Positions 25,255 to 31,043 of a stretch of 31,043 bases of DNA are shown one piece after another. How positions within the stretch are numbered: position 1 is the stretch's first letter; each line of letters begins with the position of its first letter. A program made the position numbers and the translations under genes. The notes below the pieces were generated by a model that saw only the letters and a list, made by a program, of their open reading frames with translations, searched no databases and was not told the DNA's origin. The stretch is taken from NCBI GenBank assembly GCA_019415985.1, contig DXYE01000020.1, positions 1 through 31,043 on the forward strand. Direction: 5' to 3'. The stretch is from Clostridiales bacterium. Lineage in GTDB: Bacteria; Bacillota; Clostridia; Oscillospirales; CAG-272.

Positions 25255-25304
25255 GCCCCAGCTTCTTCAAGCCCTAGCGGTTCTCAAACTGCTGGGGCTT
25301 TTTT
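25255..25304 (+). terminator. Terminator of the first cassette, with two competing stems
   Basis: The main stem pairs AAGCCCTAGCGGTT (25269-25282) with 25287-25300, including G-U pairs, and runs into TTTTTT. An alternative 8-bp stem GCCCCAGC (25255-25262)/GCTGGGGC (25291-25298) uses the same 3' arm. Either fold ends at the T-run. Confidence 0.85.
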
Positions 25305-25421
25305 ATATATGGATTTGCGATGTACTGCTATATGTGTTCTTTAGGAGCAAAGATCATAATGCGGTAAGAAATATTGGCAGTTTCCACAACATAGATTATG
25401 ATTTTTTGTTCAAATATATCA

Positions 25422-25450
25422 TTGACATCAAAAATACAATATGTTAATAT
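25422..25450 (+). promoter_or_regulatory. Promoter of the second, decayed cassette
   Basis: TTGACA (25422-25427), 17-bp spacer ending TGT, TAATAT (25445-25450). An extra AGGAGGTGA lies at about 25576-25584, before the AGAAGG that serves ATG 25633. The broken genes therefore still appear to be transcribed. Confidence 0.8.
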
Positions 25451-25632
25451 TTATATGGTTTAAAAAATATTTATATATATTTCATTATTGTAAAATAAAC
25501 ACAACAAAATTTAATAATATCAAAACAACTTGGCCTGCATAAGTATATATTAATTATGATGGAAACATTTTTCATAGGAGGTGATTCTATTACGCTTTTC
25601 TTCCATCGGAAAATGTATGAAGAAGGATGTCA

Positions 25633-26627
25633 ATGAAAAGGTTGAGAAAAAGGTCTTGTTGTTTGTTTTTAATTGTTCTAATGGTATTTACGCAGATTCC
25701 CTTTACAGCAAATGCGGCAATCTACCCGGATACGGCAAACCACTGGGCGTGCAGCTACATAGACTTTGTGACCAACAAGTTTATAATGACCAGCCCGGAC
25801 GGTACATATTTTTATCCCTCTGAACCCCTGACACGCATCGACGCAGTGAAAGCCGCGGCAAAGCTCGTGGGAGCAACGATTACCCATACGAGCAGTTCGA
25901 ATTACCTGGACATCATGGGGCATTACGAATATGCGGGTTATGTGAACTGGGCGGACGATATCGGCATCATCGACGAATATTCCCGAGACATCTTCGGGCC
26001 TGAATTTGAAATCGACAGGAAACCTTCTGCACCATGCTTTACAGACTTTACAATGCCTACGATTATCCGCTGCTATATTTACGGAGCTACGATGCCTATT
26101 TTCAAGATCAGTCCAGCATCAGTTCCTGGGCGACCGAGGCAATCAAGCGCTTGTACTGTGCGGAGGTTATTAACGGCGGTACCGACGGCAAATTTGATCC
26201 GAAACGCGATATCACACGCGCAGAAGCTTGCGTGGCTCTAAGAAATATTTATTTCGATCTGCTCGACGCATCACTTACATCCGTTGACCTCAACGATGGT
26301 CATGCGCCCCACAACGAATATGCTTCCACGTTGAAATCCTATTTGGTTAACAGCGGGTATAGCAGCTCTAAAATTAAAATGAAGTCCTATATGACAAAGG
26401 ATACTTTCCTTGAAGCCCTGGCCTATTCCAAGATATTTGTCTATAAGGGACATGGCAGTGAAACGTTTCTCCCCACATCAGACGATGATATGTTCGGTTT
26501 CACTCATTTTCATAAAATCCCTCAAAACAACGGAATGGCCATAGCAGATTTGGTTATTTTCAGCGGCTGTAATACGGCCGGTTCTAATAAGGTATATACT
26601 TCCAATAGCTTTACAGGTCAGGCATAT
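25633..26627 (+). pseudogene. Second SLH/His-Cys protein gene, frameshifted and truncated
   Basis: A paralogue of the gene at 22987. The signal peptide and the first two SLH repeats read correctly from ATG 25633 (AGAAGG 6 nt upstream). At about 26017-26019 the GGG of copy 1 is GG, and this single-base loss shifts the frame just after EFEIDR. The correct protein continues in another frame from ETFCTMLYRLY through SLH repeat 3 and the domain motifs YKGHGSETFL and FSGCNTAGS, so both the His and Cys positions are kept. Homology stops at TGQAY (26627), about 75 residues short of the copy 1 end, where the sequence joins a lipoprotein fragment. The C-terminal half is much more diverged from copy 1 than the N-terminal half. 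A sequencing error could explain the frameshift but not the truncation. Confidence 0.88.
25726..25997 (+). repeat. 272-bp perfect repeat, copy 2
   Basis: Exact partner of 23080-23351. It is bounded on the left by a T/C difference at 25725 and on the right by a T/G difference at 25998. Confidence 0.95.
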
Positions 26628-26631
26628 GAGT

Positions 26632-27261
26632 TCTGTAGTGAATCATCCGATAGATGAATATATCGAGGTTTCTAAGGAAGCGGTATACAGATTTAATCAT
26701 GAGACAGGCGCATTAATCGGATTTGCTGCAGTAGAGGATTATTATGAGGAGCCAGACAGCACAATGCAGCCACTGACAGAGGAACAAAGATCCACACATA
26801 TGCGTGAAATCGCATCCAAATATGTTTCGTTAGAGGATTTGACAAGGATCAGCGACGAAAGAACGACAAGCAATGAAGAATCAGGATTGATTTTATATTC
26901 AAGGGGGTATAAGAAAGAAGTATCAGGTGTTGTTACCACAGAAGGTATTAACATTACTATAGATCAATATGGGCGTTTGCGGAACATGTTTATCTACACG
27001 CCGGGACTGTTTGACAACATCGAGGTGCCGGAAATCGACTTTGATGCCTGTGAGACTGCAATAGATCAGACTCTCAATATACTGTACGACAGCGAAAAGA
27101 GCCAATTTGAGGATCTGACTTATGAGAGGACTGGAGATTGGCAAATCGGCATTAACCTAAACGGCGATCCGGTACTGAACTGCAGCATAAGGGCAAAATA
27201 TAAAAACAAAGACACCGGTGCGGACTGCCACAACAATCTTACACTGCAAATCGATCTTTGA
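26632..27261 (+). pseudogene. C-terminal remnant of a second lipoprotein gene
   Basis: About 209 residues matching the lipoprotein at 24277 from its residue 94 onward: VVNHPIDEYIEV against AVNHLVDYYLDT, FNHETGALIGF against YNHDTGALIGY, and IYTPGLFDNIEVPEIDFDAC against the MPGLFDDFEMPTIDLDAC region. Signal peptide, lipobox and the first 93 or so residues are missing. The fragment abuts the truncated SLH gene at 26627-26632, so one deletion of roughly 580 bp, judged by cassette 1, removed the end of one gene, the spacer and the start of the next. The join is out of frame with the SLH domain upstream. An ATG at 26626 could in principle start an unexported product, but no ribosome site is seen. 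Confidence 0.85.
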
Positions 27262-27531
27262 TAAAGCGGCTGAAAGACGGCCGGAAAGAAAAATTGCCGA
27301 TACCTTTTTCAATTCCGAGCGCCAATGCTTATCTCTATCGTTTTCTTATCATTTTACCGTATATCATGAGCGGCCGACCGCCAAACGCGCAAGGCAGTGC
27401 TGGCCGGATTCAGCGGCGGACGATAGCGGCAATTCAACGCGTCAGACTTCAATCGGAAAGCATAAGCAGTGGTGCAATTCGGATAAAAATGTCGATGTCG
27501 TGACCAGCACAAAAAACACAGCACGCAGATT
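27262..27531. other. Spacer after the decayed cassette
   Basis: No gene with a ribosome site is visible. The region leads into the bidirectional terminator that divides it from the minus-strand DUF1893 gene. Confidence 0.4.
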
Positions 27532-27573
27532 GGCAGAGAAAAACAGCCGCAAGAGCGGCTGTTTTTCTCTGCC
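27532..27573. terminator. Bidirectional terminator
   Basis: A 19-bp perfect stem (GGCAGAGAAAAACAGCCGC and complement) with loop AAGA. The arms themselves hold A5/T5 runs, so each strand ends in TTTTT-CTCT. It serves converging transcription from the SLH/lipoprotein remnants and from the DUF1893/ECF genes. Confidence 0.88.
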
Positions 27574-27665
27574 TTCTTTTCCAGTCGGGTGTATGGGGGA
27601 CCTGAACCTGTTTTTTTGCTATCATATGCTGTGCTGAGTGTCAACACAGTTGGCCGTCGGCATTC

Positions 27666-28100
27666 TCATGGTTCTTGCCGCCGGGCGAGTCTTTCGGCCG
27701 TTTCTCTGACTGCGTGCAGGGCTTCCTGTGGATCCGATATCTGTGCTACAGCCAGCTCCATGGGGCAGGGACCGGAGCCGGATCGATTGACGATGGTTTG
27801 CACACATTGATTGCAGGATGCAGAAATCTCATGCTTCCTGAACGCTTCTATAGCCCCGGCGCTCATGACCGGTGCAAAAACTTCCTTGACCTCCGCCAAG
27901 ACAAAAAGCATGGCGGCCGCCTTGCCTACAATTCTATCCGCAGCCGAAAATCCCTTTAGCGACGTTCCCTCTGACAAAAACTGTAAAAGCGGCCGTATAC
28001 CGCGGAGCCGGCTCTTATAAACCTGATTTTCGCGGCACAGCGCACAGGTATAGTCGCTGTGACTGTCCAACAAGGCCTTAGCACGTTCGAGGTCAGACAT
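27666..28100 (-). CDS. DUF1893 domain-containing protein
   Basis: A 144-residue cytoplasmic protein. The first 95 residues follow the DUF1893 pattern: an early CALCRENQVYKSRLRGIRPLL, then ADRIVGKAAAMLFVLAEVKEVFAPVMS. The family is small, shares its fold with cytidine-deaminase-like enzymes and has no settled function. The C-terminus adds CNQCVQTIVN and GPCPMELAV with four cysteines overall, possibly a metal or redox site. The start overlaps the end of the upstream ECF S-component gene by 8 bp, so the two are translationally coupled; the shared context suggests handling of a small imported molecule, such as a vitamin or base, but this is inference. Transcription ends at the hairpin at 27532. 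Confidence 0.85.
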   Translation of the reverse strand: MSDLERAKALLDSHSDYTCALCRENQVYKSRLRGIRPLLQFLSEGTSLKGFSAADRIVGKAAAMLFVLAEVKEVFAPVMSAGAIEAFRKHEISASCNQCVQTIVNRSGSGPCPMELAVAQISDPQEALHAVRETAERLARRQEP

Positions 28101-28659
28101 GATTCTGCTCCCAATGGGAAATACGGAACATCAGAAGCGGAAGCAGACTCCACTGCAGAAGAAGTCCGGGCAGTCCGGTGACGAGCCCTGTCCAAACAGA
28201 TGAAACAGGGACAGAGGTATTGCCAAGCGCATACACCGCGATACCAAGACCGGCCGCCTTGACGGCGCGCCCTGCAAGCTGTGCGATGAACAGCTTGGCA
28301 ATGACCGGCAGGTTCCGATTCGCGAGCAGACCCGCTATAAGGCCATATACCGCAAGTTCCAGGGCCATAAAAGGAAGCCCTGTAAGCACAGGCATTCCGG
28401 ATATGGCATAGCTCAGAAGAGGACTGACTGCGCCTGCTGCCAGGCCGGCCGCGGGTCCGGCCAACAGACCGACGAGCAGAACCGGTAGATGCATCGGCAG
28501 AAAGATCTGGCCAAGAGCTGTTCCCATACCGGTAACCGCTCCGAGCATGTGAAAAAGTTGGGGAAGCGCTATGGCTGCAATAACAGCCGCTAAAACAGCC
28601 AGCGTCCTTTGACGAGCTGTATGGAATACGGTTTTTCTTACTGTCATTTGCTGAGTCAT
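28093..28659 (-). CDS. ECF transporter S component (substrate-binding membrane subunit)
   Basis: About 188 residues, nearly all hydrophobic, with six predicted membrane helices. The segment GQIFLPMHLPVLLVGLLAGPAAGLAAG is typical of energy-coupling-factor S components, as are the late small-residue helices. It would bind one vitamin, metal or related solute and dock to a shared EcfAA'T module encoded elsewhere. I place the start at ATG 28659, 8 nt after AGGAG; the frame also opens at GTG 28665, which is too close to the site. A leader of about 200 nt lies between promoter and start and may carry a riboswitch that would reveal the substrate. DUF1893 follows with an 8-bp overlap. Confidence 0.85.
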   Translation of the reverse strand: MTQQMTVRKTVFHTARQRTLAVLAAVIAAIALPQLFHMLGAVTGMGTALGQIFLPMHLPVLLVGLLAGPAAGLAAGAVSPLLSYAISGMPVLTGLPFMALELAVYGLIAGLLANRNLPVIAKLFIAQLAGRAVKAAGLGIAVYALGNTSVPVSSVWTGLVTGLPGLLLQWSLLPLLMFRISHWEQNHV

Positions 28660-28863
28660 ATACACATCTCCTGTTCCTTATTATTATGGGCAGTCTGACA
28701 GATTGAACAGCTTTCCCTGCTTCTCGGCTTCTGCAGAGCTGCATCCGCCTATATGCCGGCAAAGTGAAAGCCCTACCTGTGACAGGCTGCCGTTTGTCTT
28801 TGGACCGAGCTGATGTCATTGTATCCGATTTGAGTGACCTCAGCCAGCAGAGACTTCTTTTCA
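28660..28863 (-). promoter_or_regulatory. Structured 200-nt leader of the ECF S-component gene
   Basis: On the minus strand, GCTGAGGTCA pairs with TGACATCAGC except for one mismatch, CCTGT-CA-CAGG and TGCAG-CT-CTGCA form small hairpins, and CGGCA/TTGCCG can close a larger arm. The length, position and structure suit a riboswitch or protein-responsive leader. I do not see the conserved cores of TPP, cobalamin, FMN, preQ1 or folate riboswitches. Confidence 0.45.
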
Positions 28864-28869
28864 TATTAT

Positions 28870-28898
28870 ATCATACCACTGTTTGGGTCGGATGTCAA
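28870..28898 (-). promoter_or_regulatory. Promoter of the ECF S-component/DUF1893 operon
   Basis: Read on the minus strand: TTGACA (28893-28898), 17-bp spacer, TATGAT (28870-28875), followed directly by ATAAT. The start would be near 28863. Confidence 0.75.
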
Positions 28899-29028
28899 TT
28901 CCCTTCTTTCGGTATTCACCTTGTATCTGCGAGGAACCCGTAGGGCTTAAAACGATATATAAATTTTCTGCCAGGGTATATTTATCGGTGTCCACTGCGG
29001 CAAAGGTATCGTTTTTCTCTCTCATAGC

Positions 29029-29065
29029 AAAAAACGGACATACGCCGAAAAACTGCGTATGTCCG
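29029..29065 (-). terminator. Terminator of the flavodoxin operon
   Basis: An 11-bp stem CGGACATACGC/GCGTATGTCCG (29035-29045 and 29055-29065) is followed on the minus strand by TTTTTT (29029-29034), 25 nt past the flavodoxin stop. Confidence 0.92.
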
Positions 29066-29089
29066 CAAAAGAGTATGCTAAGGTATCCC

Positions 29090-29512
29090 TTAAAGCAGAG
29101 CTTTTCCGAGTGCCTTGCAAGCCGCAACCGCCTCGTTGTCCGGCGCCTCGTTGCAGATGACAAAGTCACAGGCGAGTACCGCGCCGTCATTTTTGCAGGT
29201 TTCCTCCCAATTACGCATCCACTCGCCGTCTCCCCAGCCATATGAGCCAAACAGCGCAATTTTGACACCGGAAAGCTTTGCTTCACAGGAAGCGAACATG
29301 GGGGCGAATTCACTGTCCTCGAGCTCTTCGGCACCCATTGATGGGCAGCCGAACGCTATGGCGTCGAAGGAATCGATCATAGATGCGTCAAATTCGGAGG
29401 CTGTTAGCAGTACCGCCTCCCCGCCGTTCTCCTTTATACCCTCCGAAACAGCCTCTGCCATGGCTTCTGTATTGCCCGTTCCGCTCCAATAAACGATTGC
29501 TACTTTGCTCAT
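29090..29512 (-). CDS. Flavodoxin
   Basis: A 140-residue FMN-binding electron carrier, the usual short-chain length. The phosphate loop is YWSGTGNTEAMA near the N-terminus; FGCPSMGAEELEDSEF and FGSYGWGDGEW are the two isoalloxazine-flanking loops, with Trp and Tyr available to stack on the flavin. Short-chain flavodoxins replace ferredoxin in low iron in many Clostridia. It is last in a DUF2325-DUF3793-flavodoxin operon, 38 bp after DUF3793, and is followed by a strong terminator. AAAGGA lies about 12 nt before the ATG. The operon's iron link is from family context; its own partner reductase is not in the window. Confidence 0.95.
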   Translation of the reverse strand: MSKVAIVYWSGTGNTEAMAEAVSEGIKENGGEAVLLTASEFDASMIDSFDAIAFGCPSMGAEELEDSEFAPMFASCEAKLSGVKIALFGSYGWGDGEWMRNWEETCKNDGAVLACDFVICNEAPDNEAVAACKALGKALL

Positions 29513-29550
29513 TGATGCATTCCATCCTTTCTGAAATAAGAATTTTTATA

Positions 29551-30102
29551 TCAATCGGCTACGGTGAGCCGCTCGATAGACTTGCCTCTTTCGAGCTGTG
29601 CACAGCAAATATCTGTGCACCTTCTGTACCTTTCAAAGAGTTTACGCGCTTGGTCGACATCGCCGTATACCTTCCAGCAGCCCGTGCATTTACAGTTTTT
29701 TGCCTGATGCTCAATGAAGCCGCGGACATCCTCCGGCGGATAACCGAGAAACAGGCCGATTTCGTGCGGAAATTTTCCGCACTCCCCGATCCTTCTTCTG
29801 AGTTCTGTAATACAGCGTTCCGGCGTTTCCGTGGGATAGCCCAGCTCCTCCAGTATGCTTACAGCGCCGGCGCACTGCAGATCCTTTATAAGGCGCGCCG
29901 GACGGCATACATAGATCAATGCCCGATTTTCTTTTAGGCGCAAAGGAAAAATTCGGAGCCCTTTGTCTGCGAGCAATCGATTGAAGCGTCGGATGCTGCT
30001 TTTAAGAGATGTCCAATCGTCAAAGGCGCAGGAGAACATATTCCCGGTTTTGATGCCGGTGAGCGTCGGGGAGCAGTGCCGGACCATCGTTTCCTCCGAC
30101 AT
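29551..30102 (-). CDS. DUF3793 family protein
   Basis: A 183-residue cytoplasmic protein that I recognise as DUF3793 by VRHCSPTLTGIKTGNMFSC at the start, the central RALIYVCRPARL and the highly characteristic KFPHEIGLFLGYPPEDVRGF and GCWKVYGD. Many cysteines are present, including CKCTGC and a later CTDICC, so metal or cluster binding is possible. The family is confined largely to anaerobic Firmicutes and is often found beside flavodoxin, DUF2325 and ferrous-iron transport genes; no biochemical function is established to my knowledge. The start ATG at 30102 shares its A with the DUF2325 stop codon (TAATG), so the two are translationally coupled. Confidence 0.9.
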   Translation of the reverse strand: MSEETMVRHCSPTLTGIKTGNMFSCAFDDWTSLKSSIRRFNRLLADKGLRIFPLRLKENRALIYVCRPARLIKDLQCAGAVSILEELGYPTETPERCITELRRRIGECGKFPHEIGLFLGYPPEDVRGFIEHQAKNCKCTGCWKVYGDVDQARKLFERYRRCTDICCAQLERGKSIERLTVAD

Positions 30103-30392
30103 TATGCTTCCCTCCCTGCGGTATGCTCTGTCAAAATATTTTTCAGCGCAGCCATTGAACTGGTGTGGGAACGTGCGATTTTGATCTTCTGCCCCTTGGC
30201 CTCGCTCAGCGCGCAGCGGATCATTTTGTGTGAAACGGTATTGGTAAAAAGTACAAGCAAATCCGGCGAGCCGATATTTTTAAGACTTCCAGTCATCTTA
30301 GGATATACTTTCGCTTTACAATTGTACGCATTGCATAGATCCTTATATTGGCGGATCATACATTCATTTCCGCCGACAATGACGATGCTCAT
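30102..30392 (-). CDS. DUF2325 domain-containing protein
   Basis: A 96-residue protein beginning MSIVIVGGNECMIRQYKDLC, the standard DUF2325 opening, followed by KAKVYPKMTGSLKNIGSPDLLVLFTNTVSHKM and KIARSHTSSMAALKNIL. The fold is likely a small Rossmann-like domain; the role is unknown. The open frame extends upstream to 30491, but that part would cross the operator palindrome and lacks a ribosome site, while ATG 30392 has GGTGA 4 nt upstream. First gene of the DUF2325-DUF3793-flavodoxin operon, which probably responds to iron or redox state. Confidence 0.88.
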   Translation of the reverse strand: MSIVIVGGNECMIRQYKDLCNAYNCKAKVYPKMTGSLKNIGSPDLLVLFTNTVSHKMIRCALSEAKGQKIKIARSHTSSMAALKNILTEHTAGREA

Positions 30393-30456
30393 AAAATCAC
30401 CATGCCTTTGCACTGCAAAGGCTTCCTTTCTTCGTGCGCCTTTCTTTCGAAGATAG

Positions 30457-30470
30457 TTAGTTGCAACTAA
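30457..30470. promoter_or_regulatory. 14-bp perfect palindromic operator of the DUF2325 operon
   Basis: TTAGTTGCAACTAA is perfectly symmetrical and lies 65-78 bp before the DUF2325 start, next to AT-rich -10-like sequence on the minus strand (TAAATAAATT). It would overlap the transcription start, the position of a repressor site. Symmetry and sequence would suit a MarR-type or DtxR/IdeR-type regulator; I cannot choose between them. Confidence 0.65.
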
Positions 30471-31043
30471 TTTATTTAAAAAGGCATTCATTTGGTAATG
30501 GAGACACGCCCCGTCTGATAAATTTTAAAGATATAGCTCTTATCCATGCAGATCGACTGCATCGGATGCAAATTTTCAAAGTCTTTCCAATGCCAATATA
30601 AAAGGACAGCCGACGCGGTTCATAATAAGTCCGACAGCTTGGGTTGACTGAACTTATTCAGTTTGTCGTCTATGCTTTGCTCAATGATACAAAACCAGCG
30701 GCGTTTGGATCACTTCCGCTGTGGCCTTTCACAAACGTCCTTCATTACCAGCATCACAGCTCAGGCACGGAGACAAGCCGGTATTCGGTGTTTCATGTAA
30801 CCTGTATGCTGCCGTCGTGACTTTTCGGTACGAGGTTAAACTGCGGCCCGGAAGCAGGGCCGAACGACGATGAACCGTATGCGGACTGCGCCGACGGGAG
30901 ATGTCCGAAGGAACAGAATTGATTTCTATAAAAAATCATGTGCTCCCTAAAACGAGATGTACTTTCGGCATCGCCGGATATAAACGGAGATACCGACAGG
31001 GGATTAAGAATAAATCCACAGAAATTTGAACTTTTGCTGAGGC
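30471..31043. other. Gene-free right end of the window
   Basis: No credible coding frame is present. Visible items are the dyads ATGCAG-N5-CTGCAT (30546-30562) and ACTGAA-N4-TTCAGT (30647-30662), and a GC-rich hairpin CGGCCC/GGGCCG (30844-30862). None has a T-run or a promoter clearly attached. Confidence 0.4.

Noticed and set aside
25250..25447. 65-codon hydrophobic frame after the first lipoprotein gene
   Set aside because: It crosses the terminator at 25269-25304 and lacks a ribosome site.
27956..28864. 302-codon open frame on the minus strand
   Set aside because: It overlaps the ECF S-component gene and part of DUF1893 in another frame. Its product is rich in Ser, Arg and Cys with no family character, while the ECF frame has six membrane helices and a ribosome site.

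Overview
The window looks like the chromosome of a strictly anaerobic, low-to-mid-GC Gram-positive bacterium of the class Clostridia, probably near the Oscillospiraceae/Ruminococcaceae. The evidence is a glycyl radical enzyme, SLH-domain surface proteins, many lipoproteins, an ECF-transporter S component, the clostridial families DUF1893, DUF2325 and DUF3793, and consensus SigA-type promoters (TTGACA-N17-TATAAT). The assignment is an inference from gene content, not from a marker gene. No tRNA, rRNA, CRISPR array or intact insertion sequence was seen.

Layout. (1) 40-3899: the distal trp operon, trpC-trpF-trpB-trpA, which takes phosphoribosyl anthranilate to tryptophan. trpE/G/D must lie upstream of the window. 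(2) 4069-6147: a 15-bp perfect hairpin, a strong promoter followed by a heavily structured, probably non-coding RNA region, and a membrane-anchored PdaC-like peptidoglycan deacetylase. (3) 7175-8459: a phage-like pair, a DUF1492/sigma-region-4 protein and an XRE repressor, facing apart around two back-to-back consensus promoters with repeated operator-like sites. (4) 10104-13577: a very acidic repeat-containing lipoprotein, and a nucleotidyltransferase fused to a catalytically degenerate phosphohexomutase domain. (5) 14552-19822: an AraC regulator divergent from a glycyl radical enzyme of eliminase type, followed by a zinc alcohol dehydrogenase; probably a fermentative catabolic locus of unknown substrate. 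(6) 20289-22296: a trigger-factor-like lipoprotein and a YjdF/DUF2238-like membrane protein. (7) 22987-27261: a tandem duplication of a two-gene cassette, an SLH protein with a CHAT/gingipain-like His-Cys domain plus a lipoprotein. The first cassette is intact. The second is broken by a one-base deletion and by an out-of-frame deletion that joins the two genes, yet it shares a 272-bp stretch of perfect identity with the first. (8) 27666-28659: DUF1893 and ECF S-component genes behind a roughly 200-nt leader. (9) 29090-30392: a DUF2325-DUF3793-flavodoxin operon behind a 14-bp palindrome.

Coding density is low. About 1.0 kb at 6148-7174, 1.6 kb at 8460-10103 and 1.0 kb at 13578-14551 hold no gene I can defend. 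Many hairpins, terminators and long 5' leaders make these gaps and the promoter regions worth examining. The most interesting loci are the duplicated SLH/His-Cys cassette, the glycyl radical enzyme with no activase beside it, and the structured RNA candidate at 4291-4500.
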